NCBI GenBank assembly: GCA_965243095.1
Contig: OZ251530.1
Coordinates: forward strand, 1,116,001 to 1,180,000
Length of the DNA: 64,000 nt
From: VXYL01 sp965243095
GTDB lineage: Bacteria > Pseudomonadota > Gammaproteobacteria > Pseudomonadales > Azotimanducaceae
Reading direction: 5' to 3'
Part shown: piece by piece, positions 8,268 to 18,692 of the stretch
Position numbering within the stretch: the first letter of the stretch is position 1
Layout of the letters: each line of letters opens with the position of its first letter
The notes under the pieces: generated by a model
What the model saw: the letters and a program-made list of their open reading frames with translations, nothing else
Told to the model about the DNA's origin: nothing
Database searches by the model: none
Made by a program: the position numbers and the translations under genes

Positions 8268-9710
8268 GTGCAGGGACGCCGCACGAACCCCGCGCCCCGG
8301 GCAAGCGCCGCGCCGCCCGGGAGAAGCCCGGCCAGAACCGCCTCGGGCGCTTTCGTGTACACCGTGAGCCAGTTGGCCGCCGAGGCGCGGATCGTCGTCG
8401 AGGAACGCTTCGGCCGCGTTTGGATCGAAGGCGAGGTGTCCAACCACCGCCCCTACGCTTCCGGCCACTGGTACTTCAGCCTGAAGGACGAGCGCGCCCG
8501 CGTGCGCTGCGTGATGTTCGCCAGCCGCAACCGCTTCGTGCGCTTCCGTTTGGCCGATGGCGTGCGCGTGGTGGTGGCCGGGCGGCTTTCCATCTACGAG
8601 GCCAGCGGCGACTTCCAAGTGGTGGTCGATCACATGGAGCTGGCCGGCGAAGGCGCGTTGCGCGCCGCGTTCGAGCAGCTCAAGGCGAAATTGGCGGCGG
8701 CGGGGCTGTTCGCCGAGGAACGCAAGCGCCCGCTGCCGGCCTTCCCGCGCCACATCGCGGTGGTGAGCTCGCGCGCCGGCGCTGCGCTGCGCGATGTGCT
8801 GTCCGTGTTGCGGCGGCGCTTTCCCTGCGTGCGCGTGACGTGTTTCGACGTCGCCGTGCAGGGCCTTGAGGCGCCACCGCAGATTCTCGGCGCTCTGCAA
8901 CGCGCCGAACGGATGCGCCATCCGCCGGACGTGATCATCGTCGCCCGCGGCGGCGGTTCGCTGGAAGACCTGGCCGCGTTCAACGACGAGGCGGTGGTGC
9001 GCCGCATCGCCGCCTGCCGGATTCCGGTGGTGTCCGCGGTGGGCCACGAAACCGACGTCACGCTGGCGGACTTCGCCGCCGACAAACGCGCGCCCACGCC
9101 CTCCGCGGCGGCCGAGTTGGCGACGCCGGACGCCGCCGAGACGCTCGCCCGCATCGTGCGCCTGCGCCGCGCCATCGCCGGCCGGTTCGCGGCGCGGCTG
9201 CGCACGGAACGGCGCGTGCTGGCCGCCGCCGAGCAACGCCTGGTGCATCCGCGCCGCCTGTTGGAACAACGCATGTTGCGCACCGACGAACTGGAGACGC
9301 GCCTAGCCGCGGCGATGCGTTCGCGCCTTGAGCAGTCGCGGACGCGCTTCACGCACCAACGCACGCTGCTCGCCCGCGGCAGCCCGGGGGCGCGGGTGGC
9401 CGCCGCAAGGGAGCGCGTCGCCGGCCTGCATCGGCGGCTCGTCGGCGCGGCGCGGACAAGCGTGGATCGCGCCGGCGCCCTCTTCGCCGCGTTGGAAAGA
9501 GCGCGGGCCGCGGTAGGCCCCCAAGCCACGCTGGATCGCGGCTTCGCCATCGTCGCCAAACCGGACGGCAGCGCGTGGGGCAAGCCCGTTACGTCGGTGG
9601 CGAACGCGACGCCCGGCGAAACCGTGCTGGCGCACTTGCGCGACGGCCATGTGCGGGCCACGGTGCAGAGTGTCAAAGCCACGCCCAAACAAGGAGACGA
9701 CGATGCCTAG
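8268..9710 (+). CDS. xseA: exodeoxyribonuclease VII large subunit
   Basis: XseA with XseB forms exonuclease VII, which degrades single-stranded DNA from both ends. The ORF shows the N-terminal OB-fold (VWIEGEVSNHRPYASGHWYFSLKD), the catalytic core with IIVARGGGSLEDL and VVSAVGHETDVTLADF, and a long coiled-coil C-terminus. The start is uncertain. GTG 8268, TTG 8262 (overlapping the moeB stop) and GTG 8355 are all in frame. The ~30 residues before FVYTVSQL are Pro/Arg/Ala-rich and may not be translated. No xseB follows; the next gene is a peptidase that overlaps by 8 bases. Confidence 0.93.
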   Translation: MQGRRTNPAPRASAAPPGRSPARTASGAFVYTVSQLAAEARIVVEERFGRVWIEGEVSNHRPYASGHWYFSLKDERARVRCVMFASRNRFVRFRLADGVRVVVAGRLSIYEASGDFQVVVDHMELAGEGALRAAFEQLKAKLAAAGLFAEERKRPLPAFPRHIAVVSSRAGAALRDVLSVLRRRFPCVRVTCFDVAVQGLEAPPQILGALQRAERMRHPPDVIIVARGGGSLEDLAAFNDEAVVRRIAACRIPVVSAVGHETDVTLADFAADKRAPTPSAAAELATPDAAETLARIVRLRRAIAGRFAARLRTERRVLAAAEQRLVHPRRLLEQRMLRTDELETRLAAAMRSRLEQSRTRFTHQRTLLARGSPGARVAAARERVAGLHRRLVGAARTSVDRAGALFAALERARAAVGPQATLDRGFAIVAKPDGSAWGKPVTSVANATPGETVLAHLRDGHVRATVQSVKATPKQGDDDA

Positions 9711-10497
9711 CGCGTTGGTGATGGCCGCCACCGTCGCGGTGGAAATCGGCGGCATCGTCGCGCTGCCGCTGCCCGAGGACGCCACCGGCGCGCGTTACCA
9801 AGGCGAGGACGCACTCGTCGTGGCAAACCGCGCCATCGTCGGCGTGCCGTTGGACGCGACGCCCGGTTCGCATGAAGTCACCGTGACAACGCCCGAAGGC
9901 GAGCGCTCGCTCGCGTTCACCGTACGCACGAAGCAATACCCCGAACGCCACCTGACCGTGCCGAATCAGCGCCACGTGGATCCGAACTCCCAAGACCTGG
10001 CGCGCTACCGCCGCGAGCGCGCCTTGCAGGACGCGGGCTACGCCCTCCGCACCCCCGTCCGCCCGGACTTGGTGCCCTTCACGCTGCCGGCGGTGGGCCG
10101 CAAGTCCAGCCCGTTCGGCGCCCGCAGCTTCTTCAACGGCAAACCGCGTTCGCCCCATTCGGGTTTGGACATCGCCGCCCCCACCGGCACCCCGGTGTGG
10201 GCCCCTGCGCCAAGCACCGTGGCCGTGGTCGGCGATTTCTTCTTCAACGGCAAGACCGTCATCCTCGACCACGGCGGCGGCTTGGTCACCATGTACTGCC
10301 ACCTAAGCCGCGTGGACGTGGCCGAAGGCCAAGACCTCCCCCGCGGCCAAGTGATCGGCGCAATCGGCAAGACCGGCCGCGCCACCGGCGCCCACCTGCA
10401 CTGGACCGTGCGCGTGGGCGGCGTGGCGGTGGACCCGGTGCAGTTCCGCACCGTCTTCAACGCCTTGGGCGAGGCGCAGCGTCCCCAGGACGAATAG
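9703..10497 (+). CDS. M23-family metallopeptidase (peptidoglycan endopeptidase)
   Basis: This LytM-type zinc endopeptidase probably cleaves peptidoglycan cross-links in the periplasm. The 264-residue protein starts at ATG 9703 behind AAGGAGA and overlaps the end of xseA. The zinc site is visible as HSGLD near residues 152-156 and HLHW near 231-234, with the usual GTPVWAPAPSTV and GNGG-like DHGGGLVTMYCHL segments. The N-terminus (MPSALVMAATVAVEIGGIVAL) is hydrophobic but a weak signal peptide. An Ig-like N-terminal region precedes the catalytic domain, as in other two-domain M23 proteins. Confidence 0.9.
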   Translation: MPSALVMAATVAVEIGGIVALPLPEDATGARYQGEDALVVANRAIVGVPLDATPGSHEVTVTTPEGERSLAFTVRTKQYPERHLTVPNQRHVDPNSQDLARYRRERALQDAGYALRTPVRPDLVPFTLPAVGRKSSPFGARSFFNGKPRSPHSGLDIAAPTGTPVWAPAPSTVAVVGDFFFNGKTVILDHGGGLVTMYCHLSRVDVAEGQDLPRGQVIGAIGKTGRATGAHLHWTVRVGGVAVDPVQFRTVFNALGEAQRPQDE

Positions 10498-10579
10498 GCG
10501 TGCTATGCTCGACCGTCAACGTGCGAGATGGTGACGCGCAGCAGCGGCGAGCGCCACGACGTAGGACGGAGGGGGAGAA

Positions 10580-12313
10580 GTGAAGAATTTTGGATTGAAG
10601 GACGTGCCGATCGCACGGTCCGACGACGAAGCGCTTGGGCTCACCAGCTACGCTGAGGTCCTCCGAGACTTCGTCGCAAGCTGCGACACGCCCATCACCG
10701 TCGCGTTGCAGGGCGACTGGGGTTCCGGCAAGACGAGCCTCATGAACCTCATCAAGGAATCGTTGGACAAGAAACACGGGCCGTCCGGGCGGCGCTCTTA
10801 CAAGACGGTTTGGTTCAACACTTGGCAGTACGCTCAGTTCAACTCTTCGGACACCCTTGCGCTATCGATGATGTCCTACTTCATCGATAGCCTTTCGCCG
10901 TCGGATGGCAACGCAGCCAACGCCGCGAAGAAAGTACTCCACGTCGCACGCGCCCTTGCGGTGGGGGGCGCGAGCGTTATCGGTCAGGCGGACACCGTCA
11001 AGACCGTCATCACCGAAGCGCAAGGGGGAACCCCCGATGCCGATCCGTTTCGTGAGTTGGCCAAACTAAAGGACCGCATCGCCAAGATCGTCCAAGAAAC
11101 GGTGGAGAAGGATAGGGTCGACAGGGTGATCGTCTTCATCGATGACATCGACCGTCTCGTGCCAGTGAAGGCGATTGAGCTACTTGAGGCCCTCAAGATT
11201 TTCTTGGACATAGATCGGTGTGTCTATTTGATTGCATGCGACTACAGTGTGGTAGTTACTGGCCTGAAGGAAAAGTTCGGTGTCGATGAGGTCGGTCTCC
11301 AAGGCAAGAGCTTCTTTGACAAGATCATTCAAGTGCCGTTCAAGATGCCAATCCGACGATATAAGGTAGAGGAATACCTCGAAAGCCTCCTCAAGAAAAT
11401 TGGCGTGGAAGCAAAAGACGATGACATTGATATCTACCAAGATCTGATAGACTCATCTATAGGATTCAATCCGAGAACGATGAAACGAATGTTCAATTCT
11501 CTAACTCTGCTGATGATCCTTGCTAAGAAGGAGCTGCGAGCCACGCAGGGTGATGATAGGTCCATGTCAAGAGTGCTGTTTGGCGTACTGTGCATGCAGG
11601 AACACTACGAGCTTCTCTACGACTTCATTCGACGGCAGAAGTTGGATGATCGGCTTTTCAAGGCTCTGGCAGAAGAATTCGACAATGCGGAGGAGTTTGA
11701 GCAGCTACGCGATAGGATGTCGGTCGGGCAGACCGTGGATCCGAAGCGTGTTATGTTGTTTATGGCAGCATTTTTTCGTTGTTTGCAGCTGGATGAGGAT
11801 GAAAAGACGCTGTCGTCCTCAGAAATCAAGCACCTGAGAGATGTACTCGGGTTATCATCTATTGTTAGTGCTAGCGTGGATGAGTTCAAGGTCGACCCGG
11901 ACAAATTCGTCTTGGAATTGCGGCGAACGCTGAACAAGCAGTACGAGAAGCACTTGAACAAGGGACGTCCTCGGATCGGAAAATTTCGCTACTCCAGAAG
12001 AGAAGACGAGGTGTTCCTTGAATTGCCGGGGGAACTCAAGTGGTGTCGATTTACTGTGCAGATCGAGGAAGGGTACTGGGGGTTTGGTCTCGAAGCAGAG
12101 GATGTGGACGGCTCCCTTTCGAAGGTGGAGTGCCACTTTAGGGAGAATCTGGCCTCGGTTGACGATGTGGCGCTCAAGCGAGAACGGTATGTGGCTTGGT
12201 ATCGGCAACCCGTTGACTCGTCGTCGAAAGAAGACCTATTGGAAGCGCTGCATCGGGTGCTTGGCGAGATGCTCCCTCGTCTGAATAAACTGTGTAAATC
12301 GGCTGAATGGTGA
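10580..12313 (+). CDS. KAP-family P-loop NTPase
   Basis: KAP NTPases are STAND-like ATPases often linked to membranes, phage exclusion or defence. This 577-residue protein has Walker A in GDWGSGKTS (about 45-53), the KAP signature VWFNTWQYAQFN, and Walker B in VIVFIDDIDRL (~183-193). A predicted-helical C-terminal half follows. No clear transmembrane pair is seen, unlike many family members. The middle of the gene (11200-12300) is visibly lower in GC than the flanking core genes, a sign of acquisition. It lies 35 bases before the type III-like methylase on the same strand, so it is likely part of one defence operon. Confidence 0.85.
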   Translation: MKNFGLKDVPIARSDDEALGLTSYAEVLRDFVASCDTPITVALQGDWGSGKTSLMNLIKESLDKKHGPSGRRSYKTVWFNTWQYAQFNSSDTLALSMMSYFIDSLSPSDGNAANAAKKVLHVARALAVGGASVIGQADTVKTVITEAQGGTPDADPFRELAKLKDRIAKIVQETVEKDRVDRVIVFIDDIDRLVPVKAIELLEALKIFLDIDRCVYLIACDYSVVVTGLKEKFGVDEVGLQGKSFFDKIIQVPFKMPIRRYKVEEYLESLLKKIGVEAKDDDIDIYQDLIDSSIGFNPRTMKRMFNSLTLLMILAKKELRATQGDDRSMSRVLFGVLCMQEHYELLYDFIRRQKLDDRLFKALAEEFDNAEEFEQLRDRMSVGQTVDPKRVMLFMAAFFRCLQLDEDEKTLSSSEIKHLRDVLGLSSIVSASVDEFKVDPDKFVLELRRTLNKQYEKHLNKGRPRIGKFRYSRREDEVFLELPGELKWCRFTVQIEEGYWGFGLEAEDVDGSLSKVECHFRENLASVDDVALKRERYVAWYRQPVDSSSKEDLLEALHRVLGEMLPRLNKLCKSAEW

Positions 12314-12348
12314 AGGCCAAGGCGTTTGCCGTGATCCGAGGGAGCTAG

Positions 12349-15300
12349 ATGCCGCGTAAAAGCCAACGCGACGGCCCGAGCGCCGGAGATGCGCCCATCC
12401 GCACCGTCGCCTACCCCGCTCGGCGGAAGAACATCCCGCCGGCCGGGCTGGAGGCGCAGGGGATGGTGCGGGATGAGCCGCCCGTGCAGGTGCGGTACAA
12501 CGCGCACTTGCCGCCGGTGTTGCGGAGTGCGCCGGATGGAGAGGCGGCGGATCGGCTGCGGGAGATCGTGGAGGTCGCTCGGGAGCGGGCGCTCACGGCG
12601 GACGAAGCGGCGGCGCTTCACGCCGCCGTCAAGCAGCATGAGCCCTGGCTGGAGTGGAGTGGGAAGCGGGAGAGGTCGGCGTTCGAGGTTGATCCGGTGC
12701 CGCTGCATATGCACGAGCGGGTGGCTACCGAGGCTATTCTGCAGGTGCTGGCGCGGGAGGATGTGAACCGCGATCTGTTCGCGGATCCGCAGCACGACTA
12801 CGCCAAGGCCGTGCAGTTCTACCGGCACGACGTGGATTGGGCGAACCGGATGATCCTGGGCGATTCGGCGCAGGTGATGGCGAGCTTGGCGCGGCGCGAG
12901 GACTTGGCCGGCAAGGTGCAGATGATCTATCTCGATCCGCCCTACGGCATCCGCTTTCGTTCCAACTTCCAGCCGAACCTCGGGCAGCGGGACGTGAAGG
13001 ATCGGGAGCAGGACTTGGCGCGGCAGCCGGAAGTGGTGCAGGCGTATCGGGACACCTGGCTGCGCGGCGTTCATTCCTATCTGGCCTATCTGCGCGATCG
13101 GCTCATCCTGGCGCGGGAGCTCTTGGCCGATACCGGCAGCATCTTCGTGCAGATCAGCGACGAGAACCAGCATCGCGTGCGCTGCGTGATGGACGAGGTG
13201 TTCGGCGAAGAGAACGCCATCGTCACCATCGTGTTCAAGAAGAAAGGCGCCACCACGCCCACCGCGGCGGTACACGATTATCTGCTGTGGTACGCCAAGG
13301 ACCGCAGCAAGGCGAAGATCATCCCCTTGGCCGAAGAGCGTTCGGACGCCGAAGACGATCCCAAGTTCCGGGCGCTGATCTCGCCGGACGGCGAGGTTCG
13401 CCGAGCGGGCAGCGCGGACGAAAAAGCCCGGTTGCTGCGCGAGGGCTTTCGTTGGGCGCGGATCGACTATCCGATTGTGAGCCAAGGTCCACAGGAAGCA
13501 CGGAGCATCGACTACATCTATCAGGGTGAAAAGCGGACCTGTGGTGCCAATCGGCACTGGAGCTTCGAGGTACCCGCCGGGCTAGACCGTCTCGCCAAAT
13601 CCGAACGCCTTTTCTCCGGCCGCGGCGATTCCATCGGCGGCGTCGTCTATTGGGAAGATCGCGGCAGCACGGCCATCTCCAACCTCTGGGTGGACACCAA
13701 GGGCGAAGCGAATCCCATCTATGCCGTGCAGACGGCGTGGAAGGTGGTGCAGCGCTGCCTGCTGATGACCACCGATCCCGGCGATCTGGTGCTGGACCCC
13801 ACCTGCGGCAGCGGCACCACCGCGTTCGTCGCCGAACAGTGGGCGCGGCGCTGGATCGTCATCGACACCAGCCGCGTTGCGCTGGCGCTCGCCAAGCACC
13901 GGCTGATGACGGCGCAGTTCGACTACTACGACCTGCGCGAACTCGGCGCGGGGGACCTCGCCCGCAACCCCCGCGGCGTCTGGATCGCGGATGAGCAGCG
14001 CAAGAAGCCGCTGACGTTGCGCGGCAAGCGGGTGCCGCGCATCACGCTGAACAGCATCGCGCACAACACGTCGCTCGATCCGGTGTTCGAGAAGCATGAG
14101 CCGAAGCTGGCGGAGAAGCTCAAGCGCTTGAACGAGGCGCTGGATGATGTGGACGTGAAGCTCAAGAGCGCCTTGGTCGACAAGCTGATTGCGAAGCACC
14201 GGCAGCAAGGCGCGAACGGTATCGCCGATGCGGACGTTCGCCGCTGGCTGCTGCCGGATGCGCCCGCCACTTCGATCAAGCGCACATCGGCCCGCGGCGG
14301 CTTGAAGGCGCTGACCGCAGGCCAAGCTGCCAACTACCGGCATCGCATCCCCCAGAGTGTTTGGCAAGAGTGGCAAGTACCGTTCGATGCGGACCCGGAT
14401 TGGCCGCCATCGTTGCAGGACGCGCTGGCAGCCTATCGCGCAGCCCGCCGCGACAAGATGGAGGAAGTGGACCGCTGCATCGCCGCCAATTCCGAATCGG
14501 AGGAACTGGTGGATCGGCCCGAAGTAGTGCGCGGCGTCGTGCGCGTCTCCGGGCCGTTCACTATGGAAGGCGTGATCGCCATTGAGATGGGGCCAGAGCC
14601 CTCAGCCGGGGAGCGCGAGGGGCGTGCCCCTCGCAAACAAGAGTCGCCCATCGGCGGCGCACCCGATGAACTCGAAGCGTTCGACGCGCCAGCGGGCGAC
14701 ATGGCGCTGGCCAATGCGGAAGCGCATCTGGAGAAGGTGATCCGCCTGCTCAAAGTCGCTGGCGTGGATTTCCCCGGCAACAAGAGCCTCCGCTTCGCCC
14801 GGCTTGATGCCACCACGGGCTCGCTGGTTCATGCCGAAGGCGCGTGGGCGAACGGCAACGGCGACGAACGGCGCGTGGCCGTTTCGATCGGGCCGGAGGG
14901 TGGCAATCTGTCCGTGCTGCAAGTGGAAGAGGCGATACGCGACGCCAACCGCGCCGGCTACGACGACCTGGTGTTCGCCGCCTTCGGATTCGACGCCGCC
15001 GCGCAGGAAGCCGTGGAAGACCCGAGCCACCCCAAGCTGCGCCTGCACATGGCGCTGATTCGCCCCGACGTGCAGATGGGCGACGAGCTGCTCAAGGATC
15101 AAGCCACCAGCCAACTGTTCACCGTGTTCAGCGCACCACGGATGAAGCAACCGGAGCGCCAGCAGGACGGCCAATTCGTCGTCGAAGTGGAGGGCATGGA
15201 CGTCTACGACCCCGCCACCGGCTCCGTCTCCCCCACGGACAGCGGTCAAATCGCCGCGTGGTTCCTGGACACGGATTACGACGGGCGCACGTTCTGCATC

Positions 15301-15531
15301 TGCCAAGCGTTCTTCCCGGACCCCTCCAAGTGGGACAAGCTGGCCCGCGTCCTCGGCGAAAACAGCGTGGTGGAACGCGATGCGTTTGCGCAACTGAGCG
15401 GTCTCTCGAGCCTGCCGTTCGCCAGACCCGCGCGCTTGACCGAGGGCGAGACGTGGCGCATCGCCGTGAAGATGATCGACCCGCGAGGAAACGAGGGGTT
15501 GCGCGTACGCGCCATTGAGGAAGCTGCGTGA
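12349..15531 (+). CDS. type III-like site-specific adenine DNA methyltransferase (Mod)
   Basis: The 1060-residue methylase has the catalytic DPPYG near residue 195, ahead of the SAM-binding DPTCGSGTTAF near 483. That is the beta-class order seen in type III Mod subunits. The long C-terminal half (residues ~560-1060) has no catalytic motif and may hold target recognition and subunit contacts. Its TGA overlaps the ATG of the restriction subunit (TGATG). An 18-base perfect palindromic sequence at 14615-14634 encodes a basic insertion (EREGRAPRK) and looks like an inserted mobile hairpin that kept the frame. EcoP-type Mods are shorter (~650), so this is the large variant. Confidence 0.9.
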   Translation: MPRKSQRDGPSAGDAPIRTVAYPARRKNIPPAGLEAQGMVRDEPPVQVRYNAHLPPVLRSAPDGEAADRLREIVEVARERALTADEAAALHAAVKQHEPWLEWSGKRERSAFEVDPVPLHMHERVATEAILQVLAREDVNRDLFADPQHDYAKAVQFYRHDVDWANRMILGDSAQVMASLARREDLAGKVQMIYLDPPYGIRFRSNFQPNLGQRDVKDREQDLARQPEVVQAYRDTWLRGVHSYLAYLRDRLILARELLADTGSIFVQISDENQHRVRCVMDEVFGEENAIVTIVFKKKGATTPTAAVHDYLLWYAKDRSKAKIIPLAEERSDAEDDPKFRALISPDGEVRRAGSADEKARLLREGFRWARIDYPIVSQGPQEARSIDYIYQGEKRTCGANRHWSFEVPAGLDRLAKSERLFSGRGDSIGGVVYWEDRGSTAISNLWVDTKGEANPIYAVQTAWKVVQRCLLMTTDPGDLVLDPTCGSGTTAFVAEQWARRWIVIDTSRVALALAKHRLMTAQFDYYDLRELGAGDLARNPRGVWIADEQRKKPLTLRGKRVPRITLNSIAHNTSLDPVFEKHEPKLAEKLKRLNEALDDVDVKLKSALVDKLIAKHRQQGANGIADADVRRWLLPDAPATSIKRTSARGGLKALTAGQAANYRHRIPQSVWQEWQVPFDADPDWPPSLQDALAAYRAARRDKMEEVDRCIAANSESEELVDRPEVVRGVVRVSGPFTMEGVIAIEMGPEPSAGEREGRAPRKQESPIGGAPDELEAFDAPAGDMALANAEAHLEKVIRLLKVAGVDFPGNKSLRFARLDATTGSLVHAEGAWANGNGDERRVAVSIGPEGGNLSVLQVEEAIRDANRAGYDDLVFAAFGFDAAAQEAVEDPSHPKLRLHMALIRPDVQMGDELLKDQATSQLFTVFSAPRMKQPERQQDGQFVVEVEGMDVYDPATGSVSPTDSGQIAAWFLDTDYDGRTFCICQAFFPDPSKWDKLARVLGENSVVERDAFAQLSGLSSLPFARPARLTEGETWRIAVKMIDPRGNEGLRVRAIEEAA

Positions 15532-18500
15532 TGGCTCAAGCCGCCATCCCCATCCGCCCGGTCGAGAACCCGATCCTGTGCTTGCCCTACGACGAGCCGG
15601 ACCAGCATTGGTTGTACGACACCGGAACCGGCTTGCCGCAGAAGATGCCGCATCGCCGCGAAGCGAGCTATTGGTATCGCACGGAGCGCACCGGCAGCAG
15701 TCAGCGGCAACTGCTTGCGGAAGAAGAGCGCGACGATCTGCCCCTCGTCAACGCGTTGCGGGCGGACGTGAAGGCTTGGCGCGAATCCGGCTATCGCAAC
15801 GCCTCGCAGACCACCAAGCGCTTGCTGCGCCACTGGTGGCGGAAAGATCGCGCTCGCCGGCTGTTCTTCTGCCAACTGGAGGCCGTGGAGACGATCATCT
15901 ATCTGGAGGAGATCCTAAGCGCCGGCCAGCGCACGCGAGCCAGGCAGCGCGTGAGCGAGCGGGACTTCCAAACGCTGCGCGAAGGATTGAATCCGCGGCC
16001 GGACGAATGGGTCGCGACCGTGGCGCAGCATCCGAAACTGGCGGATCTGCCCGCGGAGCCGGGCGGCCTGCCCATCCCGCGGTACGCCTGCAAGATGGCC
16101 ACCGGCGCGGGCAAGACGGTGGTGATGGCCATGCTGATCGCGTGGGCGTTCTGCAATCGCGCCGCCACGCCGGGCAACCCGCGCTTTCCGCGCCGCGTGC
16201 TGGTGGTTTGCCCGAACTTGACGATCAAGGAGCGGCTGAACGTGCTGCATCCGGGCGCTGCGGACAGCTACTACCAGCGGTTCGACATCGTGCCTTCGGC
16301 GCTGCGGCCGGAACTGGCGAAGGGCAAGGTGCTGGTGACGAACTGGCATTGGTTCAATCCGGCGCCGGAAATCGTCACGGCGGGCGGGATGGTGGTCAGC
16401 CGGCTTGGCGCGGAGACGGACGACGCGTTCGCCCGCAAGCGCTTGGGCGATCTCTTCAAGGACGAGCCCTTGATGGTGCTGAATGACGAGGGGCACCACG
16501 CTTGGCGGCCACGCGACGGCAACGGCGAGATCTCCGACGAAGAAGTCACAGAACGGCAGACGGCGACGGTGTGGATCGAAGGGCTGGACCGCATCAACGC
16601 CGCCTGCGGCATCGGCATCTGCGTGGACTTGTCCGCGACGCCGTTCTATCTGCACGGCAGCGGCTACCCGGAAGGCTCGCCCTTCCCATGGATCGTCAGC
16701 GACTTCGGGCTGGTGGACGCCATAGAATCCGGCATCACCAAAATTCCCCGCTTGCCGGCCATCGACAACAGCGGCCGGCCGGACCCGTTGTACTTCAAGC
16801 TGTGGGATCACATGATGGCGAACTTGCAGGCCGGCGATCGGTTGCCGGGCGGCAAGCCGAAACCGGAAGCCGCCTATCGAGAGGCGGAATCGGCGCTGCT
16901 GACGCTGGCTGGCGAGTGGAAGGAGCGCTTCGACTTGATGCAGGCGGCGACGCCCGATCAGGAGCGCTCGCCGCCGGTGATGATCCTGGTGTGCGACAAC
17001 ACGGACATGGCCGCGCATTTCCACAAGATGATCGGCGGCGACGAGACGGTTGACGAGGGCAATGGCGAAGAAGGCGGCAAGAGGCGCAAGCCAGTCAGGC
17101 GTTTCTCGAACGGGCTGGCTGGTTTTCCGGACCTCTGGAACAACGAGCAGCGCGATGTGACGCTGCGTATCGACTCGAAGCTGCTGGCTGCTGCGGAGAG
17201 CCATGACGGTACCGGCACGGTCAAGGCGGCGGCAGAGGAACTGCGCAAAGTTGTTTCCACAATCGGCGTTGCGGGTGAGCCGGGAGAGCACATCCGCTGC
17301 GTGGTCAGCGTCAACATGCTGAGCGAAGGCTGGGACGCCAACAACGTGACGCAGATTTTCGGCTTACGAGCTTTCCGCAGTCAACTGCTTTGTGAGCAGG
17401 TGGTTGGGCGGGGCTTGCGGCGCATGGACTACACGCCTGATCCAGATACGGGCTTCCTCACCGCCGAGTATGTGGATGTGTTCGGCGTGCCGTTCTCGCT
17501 GATTCCCTTCAAGGGCCGCGAAAAAGGTCAAAGTACCGGCAAGGTGGACTTTCCGAAGCAGGAAGTGATCGCGCTGCCGGAGCGGCAAGAGTTGGATATC
17601 CGCTTTCCCGTCGTCGAGGGCTATGTGGCGTCTTCCACATGCAATCGCATCGCCTGCGATGTGGACGAGGTGGAACGAACGACGTTGGACCCAACCGATA
17701 CGCCGACGGCCACGTTCATCCGCCCCCAAGTCGCGCATCAAGTTGGCCATATCAGCGCCTACGGAGGCTTCGAGCTGACAGAGGTGAACCGCAGCGAATA
17801 TCACCAATCAACCCACCTGCAAACCATCGAGTTCGCCATCGCCGCCCGACTGGTTGGCGAATTGACCGCAACCGCACGCCCCGGCAAGCAACGGCATCGG
17901 CCGAATCAGCAAGCGCTCTTCCCGCAAGTGCTGCGCATCGTGCAGGACTACATCGACCAGCGCGTGGAGTTCAACGGCATGCATCCGTGCGACGTGGGCT
18001 TGCAAACCTACGCCGAACGCATCGTCAATCTTCTCGCCGAAGCCATCGTGCCGGTTGAAAGCAGCGGTGCGCCGGCTCTTCTCCCCAGACTGAATCCGTA
18101 CCGGCCTCTGGGCAGCACGGCGGACGTCCACTTCAAGACCGTCAAGCCCGTGCGGGCGGCCACCGCCAGCCATCTCAACGCCGTCGCCTGCGACACGGGC
18201 AGCTGGGAACAGGCGGCGATGTTTCAGATCGAACAGTTGGCGGCGAACGGCTTGGTGCGCTGCTACGTCCGCAACGAACAACTGGACTTCAACATTCCCT
18301 ACGAGTACCACGACGTCTCGCGCGTGTACGAACCGGACTTCATCGTCGAACTCAAGTCCGGCCTCAAGGTGGTGGTTGAAGTGAAAGGCCAGTCCCATCC
18401 AGAAACCCCAATCAAGCACGAAGCCGCCAAACGCTGGGCCGCGGCAGTAAGCAACTGGGGCAAGCTCGGCCAGTGGGAGTTCCTCGTTTGCTGGAATCCA

Positions 18501-18686
18501 CAGCGGCTCGGCGACGAGCTCAAGCGCGTCGCCGCCGAGCACAAGGAGCGGATGCAACCGCTCGTCAAACGCATTCGCGATGGCGCGAAGGTGGAAACCG
18601 ACCGGCTGCGGGCAATCGGATGGACCAAGCAGGACTTCGCCAACGCGCTGGGAGACTTGCTCGACCTGCCGCCACCGACCGACTGA
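15531..18686 (+). CDS. type III-like restriction subunit, superfamily 2 helicase plus nuclease (Res)
   Basis: The 1051-residue protein pairs with the methylase upstream, and GTG 15528 is an alternative start. Walker A (ATGAGKTV, ~190) and a DEAD-box variant DEGHHAW (~319) place it in helicase superfamily 2. INMLSEGWD-like and QVVGRGLRRMDY motifs mark the second helicase domain. The C-terminal YEPDFIVELKSG...VVVEVKGQ (~930-950) is a PD-(D/E)xK nuclease signature. Res subunits translocate or switch along DNA with ATP and cut when two unmethylated sites meet. All key motifs look intact, so the system is probably active. Confidence 0.9.
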   Translation: MAQAAIPIRPVENPILCLPYDEPDQHWLYDTGTGLPQKMPHRREASYWYRTERTGSSQRQLLAEEERDDLPLVNALRADVKAWRESGYRNASQTTKRLLRHWWRKDRARRLFFCQLEAVETIIYLEEILSAGQRTRARQRVSERDFQTLREGLNPRPDEWVATVAQHPKLADLPAEPGGLPIPRYACKMATGAGKTVVMAMLIAWAFCNRAATPGNPRFPRRVLVVCPNLTIKERLNVLHPGAADSYYQRFDIVPSALRPELAKGKVLVTNWHWFNPAPEIVTAGGMVVSRLGAETDDAFARKRLGDLFKDEPLMVLNDEGHHAWRPRDGNGEISDEEVTERQTATVWIEGLDRINAACGIGICVDLSATPFYLHGSGYPEGSPFPWIVSDFGLVDAIESGITKIPRLPAIDNSGRPDPLYFKLWDHMMANLQAGDRLPGGKPKPEAAYREAESALLTLAGEWKERFDLMQAATPDQERSPPVMILVCDNTDMAAHFHKMIGGDETVDEGNGEEGGKRRKPVRRFSNGLAGFPDLWNNEQRDVTLRIDSKLLAAAESHDGTGTVKAAAEELRKVVSTIGVAGEPGEHIRCVVSVNMLSEGWDANNVTQIFGLRAFRSQLLCEQVVGRGLRRMDYTPDPDTGFLTAEYVDVFGVPFSLIPFKGREKGQSTGKVDFPKQEVIALPERQELDIRFPVVEGYVASSTCNRIACDVDEVERTTLDPTDTPTATFIRPQVAHQVGHISAYGGFELTEVNRSEYHQSTHLQTIEFAIAARLVGELTATARPGKQRHRPNQQALFPQVLRIVQDYIDQRVEFNGMHPCDVGLQTYAERIVNLLAEAIVPVESSGAPALLPRLNPYRPLGSTADVHFKTVKPVRAATASHLNAVACDTGSWEQAAMFQIEQLAANGLVRCYVRNEQLDFNIPYEYHDVSRVYEPDFIVELKSGLKVVVEVKGQSHPETPIKHEAAKRWAAAVSNWGKLGQWEFLVCWNPQRLGDELKRVAAEHKERMQPLVKRIRDGAKVETDRLRAIGWTKQDFANALGDLLDLPPPTD

Positions 18687-18692
18687 CGCTTC

